This document shows positions 1 through 12,794 of a stretch of DNA of 64,000 nt, in pieces. The stretch covers positions 186,001 through 250,000 of the forward strand of contig NZ_LAHL01000012.1 of the NCBI RefSeq assembly GCF_000966195.1, in the 5' to 3' direction. Each line of letters begins with the position of its first letter. Position 1 is the stretch's first letter. The notes beneath the pieces were generated by a model. The model saw only the letters and a list, made by a program, of their open reading frames with translations. It was not told the origin of the DNA and made no database searches. This DNA comes from Domibacillus robiginosus. GTDB taxonomy: Bacteria; Bacillota; Bacilli; Bacillales; Domibacillaceae. A program made the position numbers and the translations under genes.

Positions 1-14
1 GAAATGTCCTCAAA

Positions 15-44
15 TTTACGAACGGCCGCATACCATGGTAAGAT
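15..44 (+). promoter_or_regulatory. possible sigma-A promoter of rqcH
   Basis: A weak -35 (TTTACG, 15-20) and an extended -10 (TGG then TAAGAT, 36-44) are 18 bases apart. They would give a start near 51 and a leader of about 30 bases before the rqcH ribosome binding site AAAGGGAG. The -35 is poor, so this is an inference from motif match and position only. Confidence 0.35.
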
Positions 45-80
45 GGATAAATATGTTCGTTCAAAAAGGGAGTATGAATC

Positions 81-1784
81 ATGGCATTCGATGGAATATT
101 TACAAAAGCAATGGTAGAAGAATTAAAGGAAGCCCTCACAGGCGGACGGGTGAACAAAATTCACCAGCCATTTAAAAATGAAACGATTATGATCATTCGG
201 GCACGCGGTAAAAATAACCGCCTGCTTTTATCAGCTCACCCGTCTTATGCACGGGTACAGCTGACGGAAACGGTTCAAGAAAATCCATCTGAGCCGCCGC
301 TTTTTTGCGTGATGCTGCGCAAGCATTTAGACGGTGCGATTTTAGAAGATATACGACAGTTTGGGCTTGACCGAACAATTTGTTTTGAGTTTAAGGGAAA
401 AAATGAAATTGGGGATATTTCTTATAAGCAATTGTACGTAGAAATTATGGGTCGCCACAGTAATATTCTTCTTGTTGATAAAGAAAAAGGAACCATCATC
501 GACAGCATTAAGCATGTCCCATCCTCTATGAACAGCTACCGGACCATTCTGCCTGGAGCAGCATACGTAGAACCGCCTGCGCAGCACAAGCAAAATCCGC
601 TGACTGCTGATAAGGAAACAATTCAGCGTGCTGTAGATTTTAATGCAGGGAAAATTGCCAAGCAGCTCGTTTCAGCGTTTGAAGGCTTTTCCCCGCTAGT
701 CAGCAATGAAATTGTCGCTCACGCGGGTCTTGCTAACCGGGAAACGGTTCCGGCTGCGTTTTTGCACGTATTAGAACCTATTAAAAATGAGTCTTATTCT
801 CCTGTGATGATTGAAAGCGGGGAAAAAACGTTTTTTTACATGATCGATCTGCCTCATTTACAAGGAGAGCGCGTATTTTTTGATACAGCTTCTTCTCTTT
901 TAGACCGTTACTATTTTGGCAAGGCGGAGCGCGACCGTGTACGCCAGCAGGCAAACGACCTCGAGCGTTTGATCGGCAATGAGCTGCAGAAAAACCGCAC
1001 TAAAATTGGGAAGCTGGAACGTACTCTTCAAGAAGCGGAAAATGCTGGTGAGTATCAGCGTATGGGTGAACTGCTGACAGCCAATTTATATGCAGTCAAA
1101 AAAGGAATGAAAGCCGTTGATGTGGTGAACTATTATGATGAAAATGGCTCAACAGTAACCATTGAACTGGACCCTCAAAAAAGTCCGGCTGACAATGCGC
1201 AAAAGTACTTCTCGCGTTATCAAAAAGCAAAACATGCGGTGGTAGCGGTGCAGGAACAGATCGAAAAAACAAATGAGGAGATTCAATATTTTGAAGCGCT
1301 CCTTCAGCAGCTTGAATCGGCTTCACCACGGGATATTGAAGAAATTCGCGAAGAGCTTGCTGAAGAAGGCTACTTAAAAGCGCGGCACATCAAAAAGAAA
1401 AAGAAAGTGGACAAGCCGGTTATTGAAGAATATATGGCTACAGACGGAACGCTTATTTATGCTGGTAAAAACAACCGGCAAAATGATTATTTAACGAATA
1501 AAGCAGCGCGTCGAGATGATATTTGGCTGCATACAAAAGACATTCCGGGATCGCATATTGTAATCCGTTCAGACGATCCGTCAGAGGAAACGATTTTAGA
1601 AGCTGCCATGATTGCTGCCTACTACAGCAAAGCAAAAGACTCTTCTTCTGTTCCAGTTGACTACACAAAAGTCCGTCATGTGAAAAAGCCATCCGGGGCC
1701 AAGCCTGGATTTGTGATCTACGATAACCAGCACACAGTGTATGTTACTCCGGATGAAGGTAAAGTCATGAAGATGAGAAAGTGA
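81..1784 (+). CDS. rqcH: RqcH, ribosome quality control NEMF/FbpA-family protein
   Basis: 567 residues, the usual size of Bacillus RqcH (YloA). The family binds stalled 50S subunits carrying peptidyl-tRNA and recruits tRNA-Ala to add C-terminal alanine tails that mark the nascent chain for proteolysis. Visible parts: an N-terminal NFACT-N domain (starts MAFDGIFTKAMVEEL), a central charged coiled coil at about 280-430 and a C-terminal NFACT-R domain with DDIWLHTKDIPGSHIVIR. Older databases call it fibronectin-binding protein, which is misleading. AAAGGGAG lies just before the ATG. It is a single-gene unit ending in a hairpin that overlaps its stop. In B. subtilis yloA also lies beyond pyrE, with cys genes between that are absent here. 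Confidence 0.95.
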   Translation: MAFDGIFTKAMVEELKEALTGGRVNKIHQPFKNETIMIIRARGKNNRLLLSAHPSYARVQLTETVQENPSEPPLFCVMLRKHLDGAILEDIRQFGLDRTICFEFKGKNEIGDISYKQLYVEIMGRHSNILLVDKEKGTIIDSIKHVPSSMNSYRTILPGAAYVEPPAQHKQNPLTADKETIQRAVDFNAGKIAKQLVSAFEGFSPLVSNEIVAHAGLANRETVPAAFLHVLEPIKNESYSPVMIESGEKTFFYMIDLPHLQGERVFFDTASSLLDRYYFGKAERDRVRQQANDLERLIGNELQKNRTKIGKLERTLQEAENAGEYQRMGELLTANLYAVKKGMKAVDVVNYYDENGSTVTIELDPQKSPADNAQKYFSRYQKAKHAVVAVQEQIEKTNEEIQYFEALLQQLESASPRDIEEIREELAEEGYLKARHIKKKKKVDKPVIEEYMATDGTLIYAGKNNRQNDYLTNKAARRDDIWLHTKDIPGSHIVIRSDDPSEETILEAAMIAAYYSKAKDSSSVPVDYTKVRHVKKPSGAKPGFVIYDNQHTVYVTPDEGKVMKMRK

Positions 1785-1807
1785 GCGGTCCCGCTCACTT
1801 TCTTTTT
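1781..1807 (+). terminator. Rho-independent terminator of rqcH
   Basis: GTGAGCGG / CCGCTCAC inverted repeat with a two-base loop followed by TTTCTTTTT. The stem begins inside the last codon, so the TGA stop lies in the 5' arm. Confidence 0.85.
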
Positions 1808-2334
1808 ATGTGTCGATCCAAAATCGTTTGACGACAGTTCTATCTTCCTCTATGAAGTCCCGATCGGCGATACCTCTATTTTTTACAATGGTTTTGAAAA
1901 GAACCGATATTGTCTTCATCACAAACAACCAGGACCCGCTTGATCCCAAGCTCTCTTGCTTTTTGAAATGACAGTGCGAGCAAGGAAGTCGCATAGCCCT
2001 TTCTTCGTTCAAAAGGCCGGATGCCCTAACCGACGTGTCCGCCGCTGCTTTGCAAAAAAGGCGTTAAAGCATGCCTGATGTTTACTACACCGAGAACTTT
2101 TTCCGTTCCAGCAACGAGCTAGTACGTCGTATCAGGCACCCAGCCATCTGGGATATTGATTCCTTTTTCATTGTTTTGCAAAAATTGAAGCATCTCGTCA
2201 AAATGTGATGGATCTTTTTCAATTACCCAGAGAATCATTTTTTCGCCGCTTGCTTTCCATTCCTCATAAAATGAAAGATATTCCTTTTTAAAGGAACGTG
2301 AAGACTCAATTAACTTTACTGTTTGGGTCCTCAC
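1806..2334 (-). pseudogene. decayed GNAT-family N-acetyltransferase
   Basis: Reading the minus strand from a GTG at 2334, well spaced after GGCAGGAGG, gives a recognisable Bacillus GNAT protein of about 175 residues. It is interrupted three times: a TAG at 2119-2121 after WVPDTTY, a second TAG near 2026-2028 in GHVG*GIRP where relatives carry Tyr, and a frameshift near 1895 after CDEDNIGS. After the shift the frame continues KTIVKNRGIADRDF to the stop at 1806. The acetyl-CoA loop region (RPFERRKGYATSLLAL) is still readable, so decay is recent. It lies between two terminators and is probably not functional. Confidence 0.85.
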
Positions 2335-2386
2335 AACCATACCTCCTGCCAATAAAACTAGCACGAGTGTATCATGTTTTTCCAAA

Positions 2387-2417
2387 TAAAAAAACGGCCG
2401 TGACTAGTCACGGCCGC
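2387..2417 (-). terminator. terminator of the pyr operon
   Basis: On the minus strand a strong CGGCCGTGA / TCACGGCCG hairpin with a CTAG loop is followed by seven T. It lies just after the pyrE stop and is the operon's end signal. Confidence 0.92.
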
Positions 2418-2423
2418 TCAACA

Positions 2424-3050
2424 TTAATTCGTGCCCCATGCATCGGGTGCCTGTTTCCATTTTTTCAACGTTTCGATGTCTTCTGTTTTTACATAATTCT
2501 TTTGGGCAGCGACTTCAATCAGTGCATCATAATCACTTAGCGCCACAGCTTTTAATTCTGCTTCTGCCAGGCGTGCTTCTCCTTTTGGCAGTCCATATGT
2601 AAAGATAGCTGCTACACCTAAAACGTCGCATCCTGCTGCACGCAGCGCCTCTGCTGCTGTAATCGCGCTTCCGCCTGTTGAAATCAAATCTTCAATGACG
2701 ACTACTTTTGAGCCGGGCTCCGCTTTTCCTTCAATCTGGTTGCCTTTGCCATGCTCTTTTGCTTTGGAGCGCACATAGCACATTGGTAAATTCAATACAT
2801 CAGATACCCAGGCAGCATGCGGAATGCCTGCTGTTGCAGTGCCGGCAATGATTTCTGCCTCCGGATATTCTTTTTGGATCAGCTCTGCCAGTCCTGCAGC
2901 GATCTTTTGGCGCGTTTTCGGATACGATAATGTTAAGCGATTATCGCAATAAATGGGTGATTTTATGCCGGATGACCATGTAAACGGATCATTTGGCTGT
3001 AAAAAAACCGCCCGGATGTCGAGTAATTCTTCTGCAATTTGTTTTTTCAT
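2424..3050 (-). CDS. pyrE: orotate phosphoribosyltransferase
   Basis: 208 residues. Converts orotate and PRPP to orotidine 5'-phosphate, the fifth step of UMP synthesis, in the cytoplasm. The PRPP-binding motif [15 protein letters not shown] lies near residues 115-130, and the family's catalytic loop ([17 protein letters not shown]) at about 91-107. Last gene of the pyr operon: its ATG follows the pyrF stop without a gap, which implies coupled translation, and a strong terminator follows. Expression should follow the PyrR attenuators upstream. Confidence 0.97.
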   Translation of the reverse strand: MKKQIAEELLDIRAVFLQPNDPFTWSSGIKSPIYCDNRLTLSYPKTRQKIAAGLAELIQKEYPEAEIIAGTATAGIPHAAWVSDVLNLPMCYVRSKAKEHGKGNQIEGKAEPGSKVVVIEDLISTGGSAITAAEALRAAGCDVLGVAAIFTYGLPKGEARLAEAELKAVALSDYDALIEVAAQKNYVKTEDIETLKKWKQAPDAWGTN

Positions 3051-3757
3051 TTATGCTTGTCCTCCCCAGAGTGCTTTCACATGTTGATAGGCTGCAACCG
3101 GGTCGGCTGCTTTTGTAATCGGACGCCCTACTACAATCATCGTTGAACCGATTTTACGCGCTTCGGCCGGATCTGCAATACGCTTTTGATCGTCTGCCTG
3201 CCCGTCTTTTAAGCGAATGCCTGGCGTTACTTTGTAGAATGCTTCCCCGCATGCTTCGCGGATAGCCGCTGCTTCTAAAACAGAGCAGACCACTCCATCA
3301 CAGCCGGCTTCCTGCGCTTTTTCGGCATAATGACGGACAGACTCCCCGAGCGGAACCTTGATTAATTGATCCTGCTGCATTGCTTCTTCCGATGTCGAAG
3401 TCAGCTGTGTAACCGCAAGCAGCACAGGACGGCTGCCTTTAGCACCTGCATCCAGGCCTTCACGGGCACGCTTCATCATTTCTACCCCGCCAGCTGCATG
3501 GACATTGATCATGTCAACTCCAAGCGCTGCCAGGCCTTTTATAGCTTGTCCTACTGTGTTAGGAATATCATGAAGTTTTAAATCAAGAAAAATACGGTGA
3601 TTCATTTGTTTCAGCTGTTCAATAATGAACGGCCCATTTTGCAAATACAGCTCCATCCCTACTTTTACGTAAAGCTGCTCTTTGCGAAAGGGCACAAGAA
3701 ATTGCTCGGTTTCCTGCCAAGTAGGGAAATCGAGTGCAATAATTGGTTCTTTTTCCA

Positions 3758-3758
<1 letters not shown>
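3051..3758 (-). CDS. pyrF: orotidine 5'-phosphate decarboxylase
   Basis: 235 residues, a TIM-barrel enzyme that decarboxylates OMP to UMP, the last step of the pathway. The catalytic Asp-Lys-His-Asp signature is seen in [15 protein letters not shown] near residues 56-70. The phosphate-binding region [17 protein letters not shown] and [12 protein letters not shown] near the C-terminus are intact. Its start overlaps the pyrD stop by one base and its stop abuts pyrE. Confidence 0.97.
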
Positions 3759-5441
<1,683 letters not shown>

Positions 5442-5445
<4 letters not shown>

Positions 5446-8400
5446 GAATGGACCGCCTCCAATGCCGGTTTTGGCATTGCTTCTGCGTTAAAGATCATTG
5501 ATTCAAGCACTTCTAAAATTGCGGTTGCTGTATCAAGTGACGTCAAGCATGGAATACCGTTTTCTACTGACTCACGGCGGATACGGAAGCCGTCACGCGC
5601 CGGCTGCTTGCCTTTTGTGAGCGTATTGATAATAAATTGTGCTTCGCCGCCGCGAATGACATCCACCATATCTGGACCTTTCGCGCCGATTTTGGCCACG
5701 GTTTGTACAGGTACACCTGTTTCGCTGATCATCTTGGCTGTGCCATGTGTAGCCAGCAGCTGGAAGCCGATATTGTGGAAGCGTTTTGCAATTGCCAGCG
5801 CTTCTTCTTTATCTTTATCAGCAACAGTCAGGAGAACAGCGCCTTTAGTTGGAATTTTCATGCCGGATGCCACAAGCCCTTTGTAAAGTGCTTTTTCAAC
5901 CGTTGCATCTTTCCCCATTACTTCACCTGTTGATTTCATTTCAGGGCCAAGCGTTGTATCTACACGGCGAAGCTTCGCGAATGAGAACACTGGAACTTTT
6001 ACGTATACGCCTGCTTTTTCAGGAACAAGGCCTGATTCGTAGCCCATATCTTTCAATGACTGCCCCATGATTGCTTTTGTAGCAATATTCGCCATCGGTA
6101 CATTTGTAATTTTACTTAAGAATGGTACCGTACGGCTTGAACGAGGGTTTACCTCGATTACAAATACTTCACCTTTTGAAATAACATATTGAATATTGAG
6201 CAAGCCGACGATGTTTAAGCCCTTCGCAAGCTTTGTTGTATACTCGATGATTTTTTCTTTCTGATCATCTGTCAGCTTTTGCGGCGGATACACAGCAATT
6301 GAGTCACCGGAGTGAACCCCCGCACGCTCGATGTGCTCCATAATGCCCGGAATGACTACATCCGTTCCATCAGAGATCGCATCTACTTCGATTTCTTTAC
6401 CTGTCAGGTAACGGTCAATCAATACCGGGTGCTCTGGATTCACTTTTACCGCATTTTGCATGTATTGAAGCAGCTCTGCTTCTTTATACACGATTTCCAT
6501 CGCGCGGCCGCCAAGCACGTATGACGGACGGACAAGAACCGGGTAGCCAATGCTGTTGGCAATTTCAACAGCTGCATCTACTGAGAAAGCCGTTCTGCCA
6601 AGCGGCTGTGGAATATCAAGCTCCTGCAACGCCTGCTCAAACTTGTCACGGTTTTCAGCACGATCTACATCTTCAAGGCTTGTGCCCAAAATTTTCACGC
6701 CGTGTGCAACAAGCTGGCTCGCCAGGTTAATCGCTGTCTGGCCGCCGAACTGTACAACAACACCTTCTGGTTTTTCTAGATCAATAATGTGCATGACATC
6801 TTCAATTGTTAATGGCTCGAAGTAAAGCTTGTCAGAAATACTGAAATCTGTTGAAACTGTTTCAGGGTTGTTGTTAATGATAATCGCTTCATAACCTGCT
6901 TCTTTCAGCGCCCATACAGAGTGTACCGTTGCATAGTCAAATTCAACGCCCTGTCCGATCCGGATTGGACCCGAGCCAAGCACGACAACTGACTTGCGGT
7001 CTGTTACAATGGATTCATTTTCTTCTTCATAGGTGCCGTAGAAGTATGGTGTTTCTGATTCAAATTCTGCTGCGCATGTATCTACTGTTTTGAAAACAGG
7101 GACGATGCCGTTTTCTTTGCGCCAGTCGTACACTTCTTTTTCGGAAACGCCCCATGCTTTTGCGATCGTTTTATCAGCAAATCCAAGCTGTTTCGCTCGT
7201 TTCACAACCTCTTGGCTGAATGGGTTGTTTTGGACTTCTTTTTCATATTTTACGATGTTTTCAAATTTTTTCAGGAAGAACAGGTCAATTTGGCTCCACT
7301 CGTGAATCGTTTCGATTGTAATGCCGCGGCGAAGTGCTTCGCCAAGGTAGAACAAACGCTCGTCTCCTGCTTTACGAATACGTTTTTCAAGGAACGCGTC
7401 GTTTTTATCCGCTAACTCATCTAATGATAGATGGTATACGCCGCTTTCAAGTGAACGAACCGCTTTAAGCATCGACTCTTCAAACGTACGGCCAATCGCC
7501 ATTACTTCACCTGTTGCTTTCATTTGCGTACCGAGTGTACGGTTTGCGTTCTCAAATTTATCAAACGGCCAGCGCGGAATTTTAGAAACAACATAGTCAA
7601 GGGCCGGCTCAAAGCAAGCGTACGTTTTGCCCGTAACCGGGTTCATCATTTCATCCAGTGTTAAGCCGACAGCAATTTTTGCTGCCAGTTTTGCAATTGG
7701 GTAGCCTGTTGCTTTTGATGCAAGGGCTGATGAGCGGCTTACACGCGGGTTTACTTCAATGATGTAATATTGGAAGCTGTATGGGTCGAGTGCAAGCTGA
7801 ACGTTACAGCCGCCTTCAATGCCAAGCGCGCGAATAATTTTTAAAGACGTGTTGCGGAGCATTTGATACTCACGGTCTGTTAACGTCTGGCTTGGTGCCA
7901 CAACAATTGAATCACCTGTGTGAACGCCAACCGGGTCAATGTTTTCCATGTTACAAACAACAATCGCATTGTCGTTTGAATCGCGCATCACTTCATATTC
8001 AATTTCTTTAAAGCCGGCGATGCTTTTTTCAAGAAGACACTGAGTAACCGGGCTTTGTTTCAAACCATTTGTTACGATTTCAATCAGCTCTTCTTCGTTT
8101 TCGCAAATTCCGCCGCCGGTACCGCCAAGTGTATAAGCAGGGCGTACGATCACCGGGTAGCCAATTTGCTCAACAAATGCATACGCTTCGTCTAATGTAT
8201 GGATAATTTCACTTTCCGGCACCGGCTCGTTTAATTGGTTCATTAATGAACGGAACAAGTCGCGGTCTTCCGCCTGCTCAATCGCTGAAAGCTTCGTACC
8301 AAGCACTTTTACGTCGTACTCATCCAGTACGCCGGCATTGGAAAGCTCGACTGCCATATTCAATCCTGTCTGGCCGCCAAGTGTTGGCAAAATCGCGTCA

Positions 8401-8648
8401 GGACGTTCTTTTTGAATAATACGGCGGACAAACTCAAGCGTGATCGGTTCAATGTAAACTGCATCCGCAATTTCCGTATCCGTCATAATCGTCGCCGGGT
8501 TTGAGTTTACAAGAATAACCCGGTATCCTTCTTCTTTTAAAGCGAGACATGCTTGTGTCCCTGCATAATCAAATTCTGCCGCCTGGCCAATTACGATCGG
8601 GCCGGAGCCAATCACAAGTATACTTTGGATGTCTGTACGTTTAGGCAT
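5442..8648 (-). CDS. carB: carbamoyl-phosphate synthase, large subunit (pyrimidine)
   Basis: 1068 residues; pyrAB in B. subtilis naming. Makes carbamoyl phosphate from bicarbonate, two ATP and ammonia delivered by CarA. The two homologous ATP-grasp halves are visible: [19 protein letters not shown] near the N-terminus and [18 protein letters not shown] near residue 557. A C-terminal MGS-like regulatory domain ([15 protein letters not shown]) binds the allosteric effector. The gene sits in the pyr operon behind PyrR attenuators, so this is the pyrimidine enzyme rather than an arginine-specific copy. Confidence 0.97.
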
Positions 8649-9732
8649 GTTGTGTCTCCTTTGCAGCGTTTGTTTTCATTAAGTCAACAAAGCGGTCAAA
8701 TAAAATATTGTCATCTTCTGGTCCTGGTGAAGCTTCTGGGTGATATTGAACGGTGAAGGCAGGGTATTTTTTATGAGCCAGCCCTTCAACTGTTCCATCA
8801 TTAAGTGCAACATGTGTTACTTTCAAATCTGTATTGGCGATGGATTCTTCGCTTACAGCAAATCCATGGTTTTGGGAAGTGATCGCTGTACGCCCGGTTT
8901 CCAGATCTTTAACCGGATGATTCGAGCCGCGGTGGCCGAATTTTAGCTTGAATGTATCCGCGCCGGAAGCAAGAGCAAACAGCTGGTGGCCAAGGCAGAT
9001 ACCGAAAATCGGCACCTGACCGATCAGCTCACGAATTGTTTCGATGGCATGCGGTACATCTTTAGGGTTACCCGGTCCGTTTGTCAGCATGATACCATCC
9101 GGTTTAAACTGCATAATTTCTTTTGCTGTTGTGTCATGCGGTACAACTACTACATCACAATTACGGTTGTTTAATTCGCGTAAAATTCCGTGCTTCATAC
9201 CAAAGTCGATCAAGACAACCCGGAAACCTCGTCCTGGGCTTGGATAAGCAGATTTAGTAGAAACCTGTGCGACCTGATCGTTTGGCAGTACAGTTGCCTG
9301 AAGACGCAAAATCACATCTTCTGGATTTACCTCTGCAGAAACAATCGCTCCTTTTAGGGCACCATGCTGACGGATAATCCGTGTTAATTTACGTGTATCA
9401 ATACCCGAGATAGCCGGGATATCTTTCATTTTTAAGTATTCATCAATGGAAAATTCAGTTCTGAAATTTGAAGGAAAATCTGCTGCTTCCTTCACAACGA
9501 GTGCTTTTACAGCTGGCTGAATTGTTTCAAAATCGTCACGATTAATGCCGTAGTTGCCAATAAGCGGATAAGTGAATGTGACAATTTGTCCGCAGTATGA
9601 TGGATCGGACAGAGTTTCCTGGTATCCTGTCATGCCTGTAGTAAAAACGACTTCGCCTGTTACATCTTTTTCGCTACCGAATCCTTCACCGGTAAAAATT
9701 GTGCCATCTTCTAAAATAAGCTGTTTTTTCAT
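8641..9732 (-). CDS. carA: carbamoyl-phosphate synthase, small (glutaminase) subunit
   Basis: 363 residues from the ATG at 9732 ([13 protein letters not shown]); pyrAA in B. subtilis naming. Hydrolyses glutamine and passes ammonia to CarB. The class I amidotransferase triad is present: nucleophile Cys in [16 protein letters not shown], and His and Glu in [14 protein letters not shown]. The frame is open eight codons upstream, but the chosen start matches family length and leaves the usual four-base overlap with pyrC. Its 3' end overlaps carB by eight bases. Confidence 0.96.
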   Translation of the reverse strand: MKKQLILEDGTIFTGEGFGSEKDVTGEVVFTTGMTGYQETLSDPSYCGQIVTFTYPLIGNYGINRDDFETIQPAVKALVVKEAADFPSNFRTEFSIDEYLKMKDIPAISGIDTRKLTRIIRQHGALKGAIVSAEVNPEDVILRLQATVLPNDQVAQVSTKSAYPSPGRGFRVVLIDFGMKHGILRELNNRNCDVVVVPHDTTAKEIMQFKPDGIMLTNGPGNPKDVPHAIETIRELIGQVPIFGICLGHQLFALASGADTFKLKFGHRGSNHPVKDLETGRTAITSQNHGFAVSEESIANTDLKVTHVALNDGTVEGLAHKKYPAFTVQYHPEASPGPEDDNILFDRFVDLMKTNAAKETQHA

Positions 9733-11015
9733 TCGTTGATCGTTCCTTCCTGCCATACAAGATTTCCTTCAAAAAATGTTGCAGCCGGCCAGCCTGAAAG
9801 AGTGCGGCCTGCAAATGGTGTATTTTTCCCTTTTGATAAAAACGTCTTTGGATCTACTTCTTTTTCGCTGTCAAGATCAATTATTGTAAGATCAGCGCTG
9901 GCACCTTCTTGGAGACGGCCATACGGCAGGTTAAAGACTTCAGCCGGCTTAACAGTCATCCAGTCTACAAGCTGCTTTAGTGTAATCACATCTTTTTTCA
10001 CTAACTCGGTATACAGAAGTGGAAAAGCTGTTTCGAATCCTGTAATGCCGAATGGTGCTTTGAGAATACCTGCTGCTTTTTCTTCTGCTGTATGCGGTGC
10101 ATGGTCTGTTGCAATAAAATCAAGCGTACCGTCAAGCAGTCCTTCAATAAGGGCAGCTTTATCTTCTACTCCGCGAAGCGGCGGATTCATTTTAAAGTTT
10201 GGATCCTGTCCCGGGATGTCCATATCGGTTAAAACAAGGTGATGAGGTGATACTTCACCTGTTACCCGAATGCCTGCTTTCTTTGCATCGCGGATAACAC
10301 GAACTGACTCTTTTGTGCTGACGTGGCAGACATGATAATGACATCCAGCGTTTTCAGCAAGCAATACATCGCGGGCAATTTGAACAGCTTCGCAAATAGA
10401 TGGAATACCCGGCACACTTTCACGTTTAGCATATTCACCATCGTGTACAGCGCCCCCGTATATTAAGCTGTTATCTTCACAGTGAGCGACAATGGCCATA
10501 TCAAGAGAGGCTGCCTGTTTCATTGCCGCGTGCATCATTCCTGCTTCCTGAATGCCGACACCGTCATCTGTAAAAGCAAATGCCTGGTTTTCTTTCAGTG
10601 CTTCAAAGTCAACAAGCTCCTTGCCCGCCTGGCGGATGGTAATAGATGCGTAAGGCAGCACTCTGATTTGTGCATTTTCCTCAATAAGTGTATTCACTTT
10701 TTGAAGATTTGCTTCTGTATCCGGTACCGGACGTGTGTTTGGCATAGCCGCAATTGTTGTGAAACCGCCTTTGGCCGCTGCTTTTGTTCCTGTCTCGATT
10801 GTTTCTTTATGCTCACCACCCGGCTCACGCAAATGCACGTGCAGATCAACCAGGCCCGGTGCTACAAGCTTTCCGCCTGCATCTATTGTTTTCTCACCGT
10901 TCTCTGTAAGATCGGCGCCAATTTCTGCAATTTTCCCATCTTTAATTCGAACATCCGCTCCGGTCAATTCACCGTTTTCTGCTAACACTTGTCCATTTTT
11001 AATTAACCAGTTCAT
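9729..11015 (-). CDS. pyrC: dihydroorotase
   Basis: 428 residues from the ATG at 11015, placed seven bases after AGGGGAGA. Cyclises N-carbamoyl-aspartate to dihydroorotate. Metal ligands are seen in [11 protein letters not shown] (about 57-67), in the two central histidines of VAHCED and YHVCHVST, and in [14 protein letters not shown]. The length and motifs fit the long bacterial class I type. The start lies inside the end of pyrB (17-base overlap), and the stop overlaps carA. Confidence 0.96.
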   Translation of the reverse strand: MNWLIKNGQVLAENGELTGADVRIKDGKIAEIGADLTENGEKTIDAGGKLVAPGLVDLHVHLREPGGEHKETIETGTKAAAKGGFTTIAAMPNTRPVPDTEANLQKVNTLIEENAQIRVLPYASITIRQAGKELVDFEALKENQAFAFTDDGVGIQEAGMMHAAMKQAASLDMAIVAHCEDNSLIYGGAVHDGEYAKRESVPGIPSICEAVQIARDVLLAENAGCHYHVCHVSTKESVRVIRDAKKAGIRVTGEVSPHHLVLTDMDIPGQDPNFKMNPPLRGVEDKAALIEGLLDGTLDFIATDHAPHTAEEKAAGILKAPFGITGFETAFPLLYTELVKKDVITLKQLVDWMTVKPAEVFNLPYGRLQEGASADLTIIDLDSEKEVDPKTFLSKGKNTPFAGRTLSGWPAATFFEGNLVWQEGTINE

Positions 11016-11910
11016 TTGCCAATCTCCCCTCAAGCACTTCTTTTAAGACCGCCATGCGGACATAAACACCGTTTTCCATTTGTTTAAAGATGCGGGATCG
11101 TCCGCATTCAACCAGGCTATCAGCAATTTCTGCGTCCCGATTTACAGGAGCTGGATGCATAATGATGCTGCCGGGTTTCATCCGGCTCTCCCGTTCCTCT
11201 GTTAAACCGTAGCGAGTGTGATACTCCTCTTTTGTCATGGATGAAGCTACCTGGTGCCGCTCATGCTGAATGCGAAGCAGCATTAGTGCGTCCACTTGCT
11301 CAACCAATTCGTCGATTTCAACAAATCCTCCCGACTGGAGAAAATCTTCTTCAAACCATTCAGGAGGACCTGAAAATTTCACATCAGCACCAAGGCGTCT
11401 AAGCGCTTCGGCATTAGAGCGGGCTACCCGGCTATGCCGAATATCACCGACAATACCGATTTTCAATCCTTCGAATGTGCCAAACTCCTGCTGAATGGTT
11501 AGAAGATCAAGCAGGCATTGTGTTGGATGCTGTCCACATCCGTCCCCTGCATTAATGACAGGAATGTCAATATGCCCGATTAGTTCATCATAATAAGCAT
11601 CTTCTTCATGGCGGACAACCACTGCGTTAACACCGATCGCTTCGAGTGTGCGAACTGTGTCGTACAATGTCTCTCCTTTTAAAACACTTGAGCTTCCAAC
11701 ATCAAATGGAATGACATCGAGCCCTAGTTTTCTTTCTGCCATTTCAAAGCTTGTTTTCGTGCGTGTACTTGCTTCAAAAAACAAATTCGCGACATATTGT
11801 TTTTCATGCGGCGTCCAATCTTCACCTTCCGCAAATTTCTGCGCCTGCATTAATATTAACAAAATTTCATCTTTATGCAAATCCCTAATTGAAACTAAAT
11901 TTCTCATCAT
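10999..11910 (-). CDS. pyrB: aspartate carbamoyltransferase, catalytic subunit
   Basis: 303 residues. Joins carbamoyl phosphate and aspartate to N-carbamoyl-aspartate, the committed step. The carbamoyl-phosphate loop [13 protein letters not shown] (about 44-56) and the [12 protein letters not shown] segment near the C-terminus are intact. No pyrI regulatory subunit follows, as expected in Bacillus, where control is by PyrR and not by feedback on a PyrI subunit. GGAGG lies nine bases before the ATG. A PyrR-type attenuator separates it from pyrR. Confidence 0.97.
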   Translation of the reverse strand: MMRNLVSIRDLHKDEILLILMQAQKFAEGEDWTPHEKQYVANLFFEASTRTKTSFEMAERKLGLDVIPFDVGSSSVLKGETLYDTVRTLEAIGVNAVVVRHEEDAYYDELIGHIDIPVINAGDGCGQHPTQCLLDLLTIQQEFGTFEGLKIGIVGDIRHSRVARSNAEALRRLGADVKFSGPPEWFEEDFLQSGGFVEIDELVEQVDALMLLRIQHERHQVASSMTKEEYHTRYGLTEERESRMKPGSIIMHPAPVNRDAEIADSLVECGRSRIFKQMENGVYVRMAVLKEVLEGRLANELVN

Positions 11911-11931
11911 CGATTTTTACCTCCGTTTTCA

Positions 11932-12080
11932 TAAAAAAAACACCCTGGATTTCAGGGTGTTTTCTCGTTTTACAGCATAACGAAGCTGTTCTGCACACAG
12001 GTACAGACCGATTTCACCCTTAAATGCCTCTCGTGCATTTTTAAAAGGTTGTCAATGTTCATAAAGCCTCACAGGGCTGC
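11932..12080 (-). promoter_or_regulatory. PyrR-dependent attenuator before pyrB
   Basis: The transcript has a PyrR-binding loop AGCCCTGTGAGGCT (12078-12065), one base off the ARUCCNGNGAGGCU consensus, and an antiterminator segment AAGGGTG near 12022. A terminator follows: CACCCTG / CAGGGTG with an AAATC loop (11959-11941) and eight T (11940-11933). The AAGGGTG segment can pair with the terminator's 5' arm. UMP-bound PyrR should stabilise the upstream hairpin and favour termination. Confidence 0.85.
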
Positions 12081-12097
12081 TACTAAACATTCATTAT

Positions 12098-12745
<648 letters not shown>

Positions 12746-12794
12746 AAAGGTTCTTATTCAACTGAGTTCAGTTTATCGATAAATTCGACAAAAG

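Noticed and set aside
9736-10242. 168-residue open frame on the plus strand opposite pyrC
   Set aside because: It lies antisense to conserved pyrC, has no ribosome binding site and shows no recognisable protein features; a shadow of codon bias.
10482-10985. 167-residue Cys-rich plus-strand frame opposite pyrC
   Set aside because: Antisense to pyrC codons; cysteine richness reflects the reverse of pyrC codons, and there is no start signal.
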